64,000 bases of DNA from Heterohyrax brucei (GCA_028571685.1 CM053156.1:86865049-86929048); one strand, 5' to 3'; counted from the first letter of the stretch, positions 44,562-55,679 are shown. The notes: generated from the sequence alone by a model not told the origin. Program-made: numbers and translations.

Positions 44562-45866
44562 GAGGGCCGACGATTAAGTTAGCAAGCTCATCCTAGAAAA
44601 AGTGCCCCGTATTTCATTGCTGAACATCACTATGGCCACCTTTGAAGTACTCCCTTTGGGAAGTTGTGTACTGATGCCACTGCCTAGTCCACATTTCAAA
44701 GCAATTTTGAAACTCTTTTCCTGGAATGACCACCAGAGCTGTCACCGTACTATCTTTGATTGCCTGAACATCATCAAAATATCTTCCTTTCAATATTTCC
44801 TTTATTTTCAAGTGAAGAAAAAAAGTCATTAGAGATCAGATCAGGTGAGTGGGCAGGGTGTTCCAACACAGCTGTTGTTTATTGGCTCAAAACTCCCTCA
44901 CAGACATTGCCGTGTGAGCTGGTGCATCATGGTGATGCAAGAGCCATGAGTTGTTGGTGAAAGGTTCAGGTCGTTTCCGTCTAACTTTTTCACACAGCAT
45001 TTTCGGCACTTCCAGATAGTAAACTTGGTTAGCTGTTTGTCCAGTTAGTATAAATTCACAATGAACAGTCCATCTGATATCAAAAAAGGTTATCAACATC
45101 GTTGTGACTCTTGAGTTGGACTGATGGAACATTTTAGTTGTGGAGAATTGGCTGACTTTTGTTGTACATTTTGACATTTTGTTTCAGGGTCATATTGGTA
45201 CATCTGTGTTTCATCTCCAGTGATGACATTGCCCCAAACACCGTCTTACCTCTCCAAAAAATCTTGACAAACTTCAACTGTCCTTTGCTTTTGCTCATTG
45301 GTGAGTGCCTTTGGGACCATTTTTGCACACACCTTTCTCATGCCAAGATTTTCAGTTAACATTTCCCTAACTGTTTCTCTATTGATGTTTACTTGGTCTT
45401 CTATGATTCTCACAGTCAGCTGATGATTTTGGCATACAATTCGATGAATTTTTGCAAAGTGTCTGTCATTTCTGCTTGTTACTGGTGGCCCTTCATTCAT
45501 CAGTGGTGCCTTCTCTCCCCACAGAGAAACACTTGATCCATTTGTACCCTGCCGTTTTCTTCATGGCATTATCCCCATAAACTTGGACTGACATTTCCCT
45601 GATTTCACTTCCACTCTTGCCAAGTTTAACAAGAAATTGAATGTCTGTTCACTGCTGTAATTCAAGCTCCGGCATTCTTGTGACGACACATAAAAACACA
45701 CCATAACAACAACGAACGCCACTCAGCAAGGCTCCACCACACATCAACACAAACACAACTGTGAGACGTTGATGTACTAAGGTTATGAAACCTTACTGAG
45801 TTGTTTGTACAGTGCTGCCAACGTAAGTACATAGTGGCAAGTGCGTGAACTTAGTTCTCATAGCTT
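44562..45866 (-). mobile_element. Full-length mariner (Tc1/mariner) DNA transposon
   Basis: About 1.3 kb with decayed inverted ends: GAGGGCCGACGATTAAGTT at 44562, and the complement of TATGAGAACTAAGTTCACG at the right end. It encodes a mariner transposase on the minus strand (separate entry). The left end and transposase C-terminal part match the arms of the fold-back copy at 27566-28131. The TA duplication is no longer visible on the left (TG). Confidence 0.85.
44614..45665 (-). pseudogene. Mariner transposase remnant
   Basis: The enzyme excises and reinserts the element by a DDE/D mechanism. In order on the minus strand: the N-terminal helix-turn-helix region (about 45660-45500, frameshifted), ENLGMRKVCAKMVPKALTNE (near 45320), first catalytic Asp in VITGDET (about 45210), SRVTTMLITFFDIR (about 45100), second Asp in HHDAPAHTA (about 44915; the Asn of the usual HDNAPAH is missing), third Asp in SPDL...NDFF (about 44840), and the C-terminal GRYFDDVQAIKD segment (44790). 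All three catalytic Asp positions are still visible, but stops and frameshifts split the gene. It is the mariner type with a D,D34D-style spacing; spacing was not counted exactly. Confidence 0.83.
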
Positions 45867-46139
45867 ATATGTGACAGTAGAAAGGTTTCCTGTCTTTGGT
45901 GAAGACTTTCCAGGCTTCTGGAGGCTGGGGTCCCAACTTCTTTTCTCTATCTAACTATTTAACCTCTCTTTCCTCTCTAATCATCTTACATCTCTACCCT
46001 GAAGACTGTACAGGATTGCACTTAGTTGTCTACATGCAGCCCATGGTTACCAGCTGCTCTGGAGTCAGTGCCCAGCTTGTAGTGACACCCTGCATGGTGT
46101 GATCAGACTGTTGTCATCTGTAGGGCTTCCAGTGACTGG
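45867..46139. other. No element recognised
   Basis: Unassigned flank of the mariner element. Confidence 0.35.
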
Positions 46140-46245
46140 TTTTCCAAACTAGGCCTTTCTTAGTTTGGAAGTGAGTCCATTGTGGCCCGGAAGGTCCGCT
46201 GAAACCCGTTCAGCATCACAGCAACACACAAGCCTCCCTTGAGAC
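46140..46245 (-). mobile_element. RTE 5' UTR-like fragment
   Basis: CCTTTCTTAGTTTGGAAG, TCCGCTGAAACCCGTTC and AGCATCACAGCAACACACAA resemble, in reverse order, the RTE 5' UTR (compare 10925-11050). Diverged and short; it could also be an RTE-derived SINE. Confidence 0.4.
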
Positions 46246-47329
46246 ACCAGTGGCGGCTGTGCCTGCCATATAGTGGCCAGGAATTAACTGGGATCTCCCA
46301 CATGGGAGGTGAGAATTCTAGCACTGAACTGTCACTACTCCCCATGTATTCCAAGAACTCTGAATTTTCAGGCCTGCTGGTCACCCTAGAGACAGAAATG
46401 CCCCCTCTGCAGGCATTTCCAGCTCCTGAACACTGTGGGGAAGGCTCTCAGGCAAAATGTAGCTGGTCACTCAACCCAGTGTTATCACGTTCACTGAGAT
46501 TCCAATGGTGACTTTCAACTGACCTCCTTCAAGAGGCAAGCAAAATGCAGCAGTATGGTAAGATGGGGCGGGGGGGGACCCTAAATCTAGACACTGCTGG
46601 TTGAAAAAGCCCAGCACTGTCACTCCCTGATCAGTTGGTTTTCATATCAGTACCTGTGGGCTGCTGCTAAGGAAACTGGAATCTGTCAGAACTGGGTTAA
46701 AGCTGATGCGCCAGGCTGTAGACTTAGGTTTCAAAGTATCTAGAAACCATATCCCACACCAAAAACACATGTTAAAGCAACTTTAATCATACGTTTCAAA
46801 GGCTGAGTAATTTTGTTTGACTCTAGACACTAGTCATTCCAAGCTAAATACAGCAGGTCTTTATGCTACCCATAAAGACACACACTTTCTGGAAAGTCCG
46901 GGGTCGGTTGTGAGCAACTGCTTTCCTTTCTTTTTTCTGGAGGCTTTATAAAGGACACTGAGTTCTGGGAATGGCTAAAAGAAGGGGCTTACAGCATGGG
47001 CATTGCTTAGCCCATGAGGAAGGGGCGTTATAGGCACGGTGATTACGTCCCTAGGTTGCAAAGGACAGAAAGCCCTGTTTGACTCCGATGGGCAAACAGG
47101 GGTTCCTGGACAGAACCAGAGTACTCCTCAGCCCAGATGTTCCGGGCATCCAGTTAGCTAGTTAGTAGTTTCTAACTAGAACTAGAAACTGTAAGTAACT
47201 AACATACCAGAATGTCTCAACAGTTCCTCCAGGAGCCCCCAGGGGCATAAATGCTGCCCCACTGCCTGGCTCCTGCACACAGCACCCACACCATGAAACA
47301 CAGTCTAGAGGATACACACAGCCACACGC
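46246..47329. other. No element recognised
   Basis: Unique-looking sequence. A G8 run at 46569-46576 is a possible quadruplex or simple-sequence site. No exon recognised. Confidence 0.35.
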
Positions 47330-48378
47330 ACGCATCTCTTGGGCATTACAGCTGAATGAGAAAAGCCAGTCTCCAAAGTTCCATACACTGTGTGATTTCA
47401 CACACGTAACATTTAAAAAAATTTTATTTTGGTGTTGTTGAGACTATATACAGAAAAACATAGAGCACTTCAATTGTTTCTGTGTGTACAATGCAGTGAC
47501 GCTAATGATGTTCTTCAAGTCACACAGCTGTCCTCACCCTCCTTTTCTGAGTTGCTCTCCCCCCCCGTCAGCATGAACTCACTGCCCCCTAAGGTTTCTT
47601 TCTATCTAAACTTTTTAGTTGCTGTTGTCTGTTTGATCCCACAGAGATAGTTTTTTAAACACCACAGTGCTCTAGGCAACATTTTTTACTAGTTAAGCTA
47701 AATATGGTTTGATTTGAAGAAGACTTCAGGGGATGTTTTTGGTTTACTATTTAAAGATTATCGTAGACCAATAGTTCTTGGGGTTCACCTAGCTCCTTGG
47801 GCTCCAGAAAATTTGGATTCCATGAGACTTTGAAATTCTGTTCTGCATTTCCCCTCTTTTGACCAAGATGCACCTATAGACTCTTTGGCAAAATATTCTG
47901 TACTGGTAACCGGGCACCATCCAGTTCTTCTGGTCTCATGGCAAAGGTGGCAGTTTTTATGGAGGCAATTAGCCACATATTGCAGCATATGTAACATTTT
48001 TGAAATGATAAACTTTTTAAAAAGAAGGACTAATTAGTTGTTGCCAGGGGTTACAGAGGCCTAGAGGGGTGGTATAGGAGCAAGGTGGGGTGGTTATGAA
48101 AGGGCAGCACGAGGGTCATTTTGGTTAGAACCATTGAGTATCTTGACTGTGGTCATAAATATATCAAACTATTCAGGTGATAACACTGTATACAACTTCA
48201 CACGCACATGCACACACACACATACACGCATCTGAACAGAACTGGTAGACTGTATCAATGCCAAGATCTTGGTTGTGATGCTCTGCAATGGTTTTATAGG
48301 ATGCTAAAGTGGGAGTAATTGGGGAAAATGTAAAAGGGATCTTTCTATTAATTTCCATGAGTGCACATGAATCTCCTA
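47330..48378 (+). mobile_element. Old L1 3' UTR, split by a younger L1 piece
   Basis: Diverged L1 3' end: CAAAGTTCCATACACTGTGT (left part to 47414), then from 47991 AATTAGTTGTTGCCAGGGGT, TATCTTGACTGTGGTCATAA and AACACTGTATACAACTTCAC. The two parts are collinear when 47415-47990 is removed. A short CA microsatellite lies at 48205-48230. Confidence 0.65.
47415..47990 (-). mobile_element. L1 3' fragment inserted in old L1
   Basis: Reverse-oriented L1 3' UTR of the same subfamily as 30027-30334 (GTTGTTGAGACTATATACAG, AAATTCTGTTCTGCATTTCC, CATCCAGTTCTTCTGGTCTC). The 9-bp duplication gtaacattt lies at 47406-47414 and 47991-47999. Confidence 0.82.
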
Positions 48379-48383
48379 TTAAA

Positions 48384-48537
48384 ACCAACTAAACCCACTG
48401 CCGTGCAGTCAGTTCTGACTCATGACGACCCTACAGATCAGAATAAAACTGTTCCATAGAGTTTCCTGGTGTATTTGAACTGCTAACCTTTCAGTTAGCA
48501 GACATTGTCATTAACCACTACACCACCACGGTTTCCT
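48384..48537 (-). mobile_element. AfroSINE-type SINE, short form
   Basis: Plus strand: CCGTGCAGTCAGTTCTGACT (tail), CATAGAGTTTCCTGGTG, TTGAACTGCTAACCTTTCAG (box B complement), and ACCACTACACCACCACGGTT (head). Confidence 0.88.
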
Positions 48538-49016
48538 ATTAGCTCACTTAAAAAGACAGCAAATATGTCTCAAAGAAAAAAAAAGATTCCAACTCCTGTG
48601 AGGAGCAAGCTTCCTGTTTGCTTAGCCCAGATTCAGGTCGCAGGTGGAGGTGAGAGGACTTGTCTGGAGTTACAGATTAAATTGTGTCACCCCTAAATGT
48701 GTGCTATAAATCCTGATCTCTCTGCCTGTGGTTATTGTAATCCTATTTGGGAATGGGTTGTATTTGTTATGTTAATGAGGCAGGATTAGTGTAGAGTGTA
48801 TCTTGAGTCAATCAATCTCTTTTGAGATGTAAAAGAGATTAAACAAATCATCAGGGGACAGAAGAGGTAACAGAGATGCCAAGACACACAGAGCTCTCCA
48901 AGGAACTAGGAAGCAGAAGCTGAAGAGATACAGACCTTTTTCCAGAGCCGGTAGAGAGAAAGCCCTCCCCTAGAGCCAGCACCTTGAATTTGGATTTCTA
49001 GTCTCCTAAACCATGA

Positions 49017-49136
49017 GAGGAAACCCTGGTGGCATAGTGGTTAAGTGCTACATCCGCTAACCAAAAGGTCAGCAGTTGGGGCAGTTCTGCCCACAGGGTT
49101 GTTACGAGTGAGAATCAACTTTGAGGGCACCAGGCT
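49017..49136 (+). mobile_element. AfroSINE-type SINE, short form with internal deletion
   Basis: Head GGAAACCCTGGTGGCATAGT, then GCTAACCAAAAGGTCAGCAG. A deletion removes the box B end up to GGGGCAGTTCTGCCC. The tail is GGTTGTTACGAGTGAGAATC. Confidence 0.88.
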
Positions 49137-49149
49137 TTTAAACTGTGGG

Positions 49150-49296
49150 AAGAAACTCTGGCGGTGCCGTGGTTAAATGCTGCAGCTGTTAACCAAATGG
49201 CCAGCAGTTTGAATCCACCAGGTGGATACTTTATGGGGCAGGTCTACTCCATCTTAGCATTGCCATGAGTTGGAATTGACTCTATGACAACAGGTT
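49150..49296 (+). mobile_element. AfroSINE-type SINE, short form
   Basis: Head GAAACTCTGGCGGTGCCGTG, CCAGCAGTTTGAATCCACCA (box B), ATTGCCATGAGTTGGAATTG (tail), followed by a T-rich run at 49296-49318. It lies in the same orientation 13 bp after the preceding SINE, so the pair forms a tandem. Confidence 0.88.
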
Positions 49297-49410
49297 TTTT
49301 TTTTTTTTCTGTTTTTTTGGTTTAAGCTGCGAGGAAATAAATTTCTATTTGCTTAAAGCCACCCATTTGTGATATTTTTGTTACAGCAGCACTAGATAAC
49401 TAAGGTAGAA

Positions 49411-49657
49411 TTTGGTACCAGAAGAGTGGGGTGCTATTCTAACAGACACCTAAGATGTGCAAGCAATTTGAGAACTGGCTAATTGATAGAAGTTGGAAGA
49501 GTTTTCATGTACCTAATGGTAAAAGCCTCAGTTGCCTTGACCAGACTGTTGGTAGAATTGTGCAGGTGAAGGGCACTTCTGGCCAGCGCTCAGGAGGAAG
49601 GGTGGAGAGTGCTAGAGAAGGTCTCTGCAGTCACAGAAGATGCATATGGCGCAATCA
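49411..49657. other. No element recognised
   Basis: Short unassigned stretch just after the LTR; it might be internal MaLR sequence, as it directly follows the LTR end (AATTTGGTACCAGAAGAGTG resembles a primer-binding-site area), but this is speculative. Confidence 0.3.
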
Positions 49658-52428
49658 ACAGATAATATCCACATGCCTACAAAGAAGGCCAGTTAATACA
49701 ACTATTATTTAAATTTATGCACCAACCACTAAGGCCAAAGATGAGGAGACTGAAGATTTTCACCAGCTTCTTCAGTCTGAAATTGATCAAACATGCAATC
49801 AGGATGCACTGATAATTACTGGTGACTGAAATGCCGAAGTTGGAAACAAAGAAGGAAAGGTAGTTGGAAAATACAGGCTTGGAACATCAAAAGAAGATGT
49901 AAGGAATACACAGAGTCATTATACCATAGAAATAATGCCAGAGATTGCATGATAAAATTTTGAAAGACTAAATGACTTCTTCATTGCAAATACCTTTTTT
50001 AACCAACACCAACGGCAACTGTACCCATGGACCTCACCAGATGGAATCACCAGAACCAAATCAATTATGTCTATGGCAAAAGGAGATGGGAAAGGTCCGT
50101 ATCAGCAGTCAGAAAAAGACCAGGTGCTGACTGTGGCACAGATCACCAACTGCTCACATGCAAATTCAAATTGCAACTGAAGAAAATTAGAACAAGTCCA
50201 CGAGACCCAAAGTATGACTTTGAGTGTATCCCTCCTGAGTTTAAAGACCATCTCAAGAACAGATTTGATGTGTTGACCACTAATGATTGAAGAGCAGACA
50301 AACTGTGGAATGACATCAAAGACATCATCAACTAAGAAAGCAAGAGATCATTAAAAAAAACAGGAAAGAAAGAAAAGACCAAACTGGATATCAGAGACTC
50401 TGATACATGCTTTTGAACGTCAAGCAGCTAAAGCAAAAGGGAGAAATGGTGAAGTAAAAGATCCAGATGGAAGATTTCAAAGGGCAGCTTGGCAAGACAA
50501 AGTATTATGATGACATGTGCACAGATCTGGAAATGGAAAACCAGAAGGGAAGAACACATTCTGCATTTCTCAAGCTGAAAGAACTGAAGAAAAAAGTCAA
50601 GCCTTGAATTACAGTAGTGAAGGATTGTACAGTGAAAATATTAAATGACTCGGGGAGCATCAAAAGAAGACGGAAGGAATACACAGAGTTGTTACACCAG
50701 AAAGAACTGGTCGATGTTCAGCCACCTGAAGAGGCAGCGCATGATCAGGAACCAGCACTACAGAAGGAAGTACTTGAAGCTGAGCTGAAGGCACTGGCCA
50801 AAAGCCAGGCTCTAGGAATTGATGGAATGTCAACTGAGATGTTTCAACAAACAGATGCAGCACTGGAAGTGGTCACACGTCTATGCCAAGACATTTGGAG
50901 GACAGCTACCTGGCCAACAGATTGGAAGACAGTCCATATTTATGCCCATTCCAAAGAAAGGTGATCCAACTGAATGCGGAAATTACCGAACAACATCATT
51001 AATATTACACACAAGTAAAATTCTGCTCAGGATCGTTCAAAAGTGAGGATCGTTCACAAGAAACTGCCAGAAATTCAACATGGATTCAGAAGAGGACATG
51101 GAACCAGGGGCAACACTGTTGAAGTCAGATGGAACTTGGTCGGAAGCAGAGACTACCAGAAAGGTGTTCGCCTGTGTTTCATTGACAATACAACACAAGG
51201 GCATTCGACTGTGTGGATCATACTAAATTATGGCTAACATTGCAGAGAACGGCAATTCCAGAGCACCTAAATGTTCTTTTAAGGAATCTCTCTATGGATC
51301 AAGAGGCAGTCATGTGAACAGAACACGGGGACACTGCTTGGTTTAAAGTCAAGAAAGGTGTGCATCAGGGTTGTATCCTTTCACCATACCTTTTCAATCT
51401 GTATGCCGAGCAAATAATGCAAGAAGCTGGGTTCTATGAAGGGAACAAGGCACCAGGATTGAGGGACACCTCACTGATAGCCTGTGTCACCCAGATGCCA
51501 GCACCTCACTTGTTGGAAGTAAAGAGGGTTTGAAACACCAACTGATGAAAATCAAGGACCACAGCCTTCAATACGGACTGCACCCCAACAGCCAAACAAA
51601 AATCCTGTTCTATACGTCACGTGCTTTTAACAGCCTCCTGTCCCCTCTTCTCCATTCTCTCCACTCCCCTCTAGAAAGAGGCCAGTAGGACGACATGCTA
51701 TAGATGCATAGAGACATAAAGTGCACACACGATGCGGTCACTCTGTGTTGCCGAGTCCAATCTACTCCTGTCCAAGGCATTGACCTCAGTAATGATTTAT
51801 GAACAAGGGCAGCATCAGGTCTAGAGGGTCACGCTCCTAGGGGAGCCCCGAGGCCTTTGGACCACGTACAGAACAGAAAGGAGGATTGTGCTGTCACCAG
51901 GCAAGGAGAGAACAGCAGGAGCTGCACATAGGTGGGCGTGCAAATTTAAACTGGATCGTACACTTACACTCAATCACAATAAATAAATTAATAAAAGAGG
52001 AATATTTTAAACTCCATCAAAAAGAAAAATCCTCACAACTGGACTAATAATCAGCATCATGATAAATGGAGAAAAGATTGACTTTGTCAAGGATTTAGTT
52101 TTACTTGAGTCCATAATCAACATCCATGGAAGCAGTAGTCAAGAAGTTAAAAGGTGCGTTGCACTGGGAAAATTTGCTGCAAAGGACCTCTTTAAAGTAT
52201 TGAAAACTAAAGATGTCACCTTGAAGACTAAGGCGTGCCTGACCCAAGCCGTGGTATTTTCAGTTGCATCCTAGGTATGCAAAAGCTGGACAATGAACAG
52301 GGGAGACCAAAGAAGAAGTGACACCTTGGAATTGTGGTGTGGGAGAAGAATATTGAATATACTACAGATGCCGAAAGAATGAACATGTCTGTCTTGGATG
52401 AAGTACAGCCAGGGTGCTCCTTGAAAAC
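49658..52428 (+). mobile_element. RTE LINE, truncated at both ends
   Basis: Starts inside the endonuclease (AATATCCACATGCCTACAAA) and runs through the catalytic His region (CGTDHQLLTCK, about 50131), linker (50400-50620), reverse transcriptase (50617-51590) and C-terminal region (52025-52428), stopping at GGTGCTCCTTGAAAACC. The YADD position is decayed (reads as CHPDAS near 51486). It contains a templated insertion at 49883-49926 and an L1 at 51607-52024. Several frames of 60-115 codons remain, but no continuous gene. Confidence 0.85.
51607..52024 (+). mobile_element. Twin-primed (5'-inverted) L1 insertion
   Basis: Two adjoining pieces of one L1 3' UTR. The first, 51607 to about 51865, is in reverse orientation. 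The second, about 51866 to 52010, runs forward to the normal 3' end (ACTCAATCACAATAAATAAA). In the reference order (compare 490-870) the inverted block ends at GACATGTATAGA-type sequence just where the forward block begins. The 9-bp duplication aaaaatcct lies at 51598-51606 and 52025-52033, and the host RTE continues in register. Confidence 0.87.
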
Positions 52429-52621
52429 CTCTTGGTTTGGCTGGACTGGGCCTGTGTGTCCATGCCTGGTCTCCCAGAATTCTGTCTGGACCCCCGCAGT
52501 GGGTGCTGTCATCATCTCAATGGACAGATAGGGAAACTGAAGTTTAGGATTGATTTCATTGCCCTCCACTAGCTGCTAGAGGGGGCAAAGAACTCCAGGA
52601 AGGTGGAGGAATTAACTCTCC
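52429..52621. other. Unassigned, with MIR-like core
   Basis: ATGGACAGATAGGGAAACTG at 52519 has the MIR core look; the rest is unassigned. Confidence 0.35.
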
Positions 52622-52800
52622 TTGGAAACCCTGATGATGTAGTGGCTGACTTACGGAGACCCTATAGATTAGAACGACCCCATAGGGTTTCCCATGCTGT
52701 AAACCCGTACAGAAGCAGACGGCCACCTGTTTCTCCCTTGGAGTGAGGGTTTACACTCCTGACCTTGGGGCAGCTGAGTGCTTAACCAGCAAACAGCCAG
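52622..52800 (-). mobile_element. Rearranged AfroSINE-type SINE
   Basis: The first about 25 bp (GGAAACCCTGATGATGTAGT) read as a forward SINE head. From about 52648 the sequence continues as a reverse-oriented SINE (ATAGATTAGAACGACCCCAT, GACGGCCACCTGTTTCTCCC, GTGCTTAACC). It is a head-to-tail hybrid formed by inversion or by one SINE landing in another. Confidence 0.65.
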
Positions 52801-53520
52801 CACTCCTTAACTTCAGCACATCGTACAGGTATCCCTTCCTGCAGCTTCTAACCGGTTTGTCGTCCAGAGAGTTTGCAAGTCAAGGATGCTGCCTCCTTCC
52901 CCTTGAGATGGCCATTTTGAATTTAGAGATTACAGCCTCAGTTTGAAGCTACGTGGAACAGCTGGCCACAAGCAGAGAGCCCTGCCAATGATTCTGTCCC
53001 AGCCTCTATGGACACGTGCCTTTGGAAGGAGGGTATTTCAGCTCATCTTCTTCTCTGTTCTTCTACGTTTTGAAATGGAACCCCAAATCAGCAACTGATT
53101 TATTATGGAACGGCCTGTAATTTTGTTCCGCTTAATCTGTCTCTAAACGATCACTTGCCATCTCAAAGTATATGGCTAAAGATAAAAGCAGGGCTGAAAT
53201 TGGGGGGGGGGTACAAACAAGGGGTGAAAAAAAGAAACCATGGTTTCTCATTTTTCCCCTCAAGCATAAACTGTTGACTAAGGACATTTTTGGAAGCCAG
53301 AAATTGCTGTGGGGAGACTCCAAGCTGGAAGGCAGTAAGCCGGCTTCCTGGCACCCGGCATGCCAGGGTCTGAAGGAGAGGTCTGCTCCCACTGGGGAAC
53401 TGTGCTGCTCCCCGGCCTACCTCCAGACCTTATGAGGGGGGACAGCAAATGGGGAATTCATGGCCCAGAGGTGAAAGTACCTATGCCGGGCTATTTTTTT
53501 TCTTGGGCCTTAACAGTATC
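52801..53520. other. No element recognised
   Basis: Unique-looking sequence with a G10 run at 53202-53211. Short frames at 53132-53435 on both strands are not recognised. Confidence 0.35.
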
Positions 53521-53660
53521 TCGGGAAACCCTGGTGACATAGTGGCTTAATAGCAGTTCAAATCCACCAGGCTCTCCTTGGAAACTATGGGCAGTTCTAC
53601 TCTGACCTCTAGGGTCTCTATGAGTCGGACCCAATTTGACAGCAGCAGGGTCAGTGTGGT
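53521..53660 (+). mobile_element. AfroSINE-type SINE, short form
   Basis: GGGAAACCCTGGTGACATAG (head), GCAGTTCAAATCCACCAGGC (box B), CTCCTTGGAAACTATGGGCA (short-form middle), TCTATGAGTCGGACCCAATT (tail). Internal bases between head and box B are deleted. Confidence 0.88.
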
Positions 53661-55520
53661 TTGGGAGCCGTACCTTTGGTGTCCCAATTACTCAGAAGAG
53701 TAGTACCAGAATCTACCCACCCTATGGATCTCTGGCAAACATCTGTCTAGACAACCACCAGTTGAGTTTGATCTGTGTGCATGCGTGGTTCTTCACCAGG
53801 AGTGATTCTGTCCCACCACGGACACTGGACGGGGTTGGCAGGCAATTGTCACGACTGGTGAATGCTCTTGGCCTCCAGTAGCCCCCCAATAGAGAATTAT
53901 GTGGACCACAAGGTTGATAGTGCTGAGGTTGAAAAACCTGATGTGTGTGTGTGTGTGTGCACGTGCACCTATACGTGTGAGTTTCAGAGTGTGTGCCTGT
54001 GTGTGTACCCGCTCTGCATCCACTTGCTCATGGTGAGGGCTTCCTGTGACGTCTACACAAACCCAGAACCTGGAGACAGAGCCTCAGCCCAGGTGCCTGA
54101 ACGGGTCCTGTTTCCTTTCACTCCAGCCAAAGGTTCTGGTTATCTGGTGGTGCAGTCGGTGGGGGAATAAACTTTTAGAGAAAGCGTTAAGTGGGAAATG
54201 CGCCTGGCTCTGGGCGGGGAGGCTGAGGCAGCCCGCATAGAGTTGTCGCCCCTGCTGGCCAGCCGAGTCTGGAGCGGCCCCTCCACTCGTCTCTGCCCAG
54301 TCAGGCGCTTCTGGCTTCCGTTCTGGGGAACCTGTCTGGCCCGTGGGGCCAAAGGTCACCAGGAGAGAAGCAGCAGGACTCCCCAAGAGCAGACCGCGGA
54401 GCTCACTGCCAGTGCTTGCATTGGTGCGGTGTGGAGCCTGGAGCCTGCCAAAGACAGCAGTTCCCACGCTGTGACCAGGGCTGTGGCTTTGGGGGCACCA
54501 GTCTCTGCTGCTGACAAGGTCCCATTTCTGCTGGATGGAGCAGCTTGGGAGGAGGTGGGGCATAACAGGACACTCACCACTTCTCTTGGCCACCCCATCC
54601 CCCCCACCCCTCTCCAGCCTTGTCTGACTGGCTGTCCTGGCTCATTCCTGCAAGGACGGAGGACGCCGCGGCCAGAACAGTGGGGTGACCTCTTGTTTCC
54701 AGCCCTGGGAGGCAGGCTGCCCCATGCACACACTGTGCTGGCGATGCAGGGTGGGCTCCCTGTGCTCACCTGCCCGCCCTCGGACCCTCCATCCAGCCTC
54801 TGCCGTGGCTTCTCAAAATAGCTTGCTTAGAAATGTTGGCTTGGGAAGAAAAGACTGATTGGACAGCTGCTGGAGGGAGACTTGGGTTTTGCCCGCTGGT
54901 GAGTGTGCCCTGTGGGGCACATACACCTTTGTGCAGGGCTTTGTGGTCCTGTGATATCCAACTGGGGGCCATTGGGCAGTCTGTGAGCCCATTTGACAGA
55001 TACTCTAATTGAGGCTAAAAAGGGGTGGCTTGGCTTGACCTGAGCCAGGTGGCCTGACCACAGACCAGCATCTTCACCCTCCAGGCAGGTAGGGCACTTG
55101 GGCATGAGCTGGGGCTGGGCCCATGCTGTCCACCCAGGTTGTCACGATCCTGTTACCAACTGTGTCTGAGCCCAGTCATGACACATGGTGGGCAGCCACA
55201 TTTATAAGGGTGGTGGCAGAGCAGTGAGCCCTGGAAAGAGCCTTGTCTGCTACCTGGGGGCTTGGGTTGCCTGTTCCCTCCTCCGCCCAGGCTGCTGGGC
55301 ACCAACCTTGGCACAGGGTCACTGTGCCTGTCTCTAATCTCTCCGCCAGCTCTAACGTTGGACCTCTGGCCCTGAACACCCACAGAGCCAGGAGATGGGG
55401 GTCAACCCCAACCCAGCAGCCCTGGTCTGAGCCATGTGCTGTGGTGCCTGGCCAGGTGAGGCCTCAGTGGGCCTGGAATCCTACTGCACCTTCTTGGAGG
55501 CCCCAGAATCCTAAGCTGGG
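53661..55520. other. Repeat-poor GC-rich DNA
   Basis: No interspersed repeat recognised apart from a TG microsatellite at 53941-53961. The 207-codon frame at 54198-54821 has no domain, overlaps long opposing frames, and is judged to be chance in GC-rich DNA, although an unannotated exon cannot be excluded. Confidence 0.35.
53941..53961. repeat. (TG)n microsatellite
   Basis: Ten TG units followed by CACGTGCAC. Confidence 0.85.
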
Positions 55521-55679
55521 ACATAGTGGCTTCTCATGCTCACCTGGAGGGCAGGCTCGGAAGTAGGCGGTGCTGGAGAGGCGTGCTATTCTTGGGACAG
55601 GGGACTGGCAGCGCTCAGGGCAGCAGAGGCCCCAGCGGGCGCTGCAGGTGGCAAGCAGGAGAGGCTAGAGAAGGGAGTG

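Larger units (their letters stand above)
48669..49410 (+). mobile_element. MaLR/MLT1-like LTR interrupted by two SINEs
   Basis: LTR start ATTAAATTGTGTCACCCCTA, middle AGAGGTAACAGAGATGCCAA, and 3' end GAGGAAATAAATTTCTATTT, AAAGCCACCCATTTGTG, TTACAGCAGCACTAGATAAC. The CTGTGAGGAAATAAA site typical of the 3' part is split by SINEs at 49017-49136 and 49150-49296. No retroviral genes are present. Confidence 0.78.

Noticed and set aside
49411..49657. Internal MaLR/ERVL retroviral sequence after the LTR
   Set aside because: A primer-site-like word follows the LTR, but no gag- or pol-like coding remnant could be seen, and RTE sequence begins by 49658.
54198..54821. Long open frame of 207 codons in GC-rich DNA
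   Set aside because: No recognisable domain, overlapped by other long frames on the opposite strand, and in a region where stop codons are rare because of base composition.
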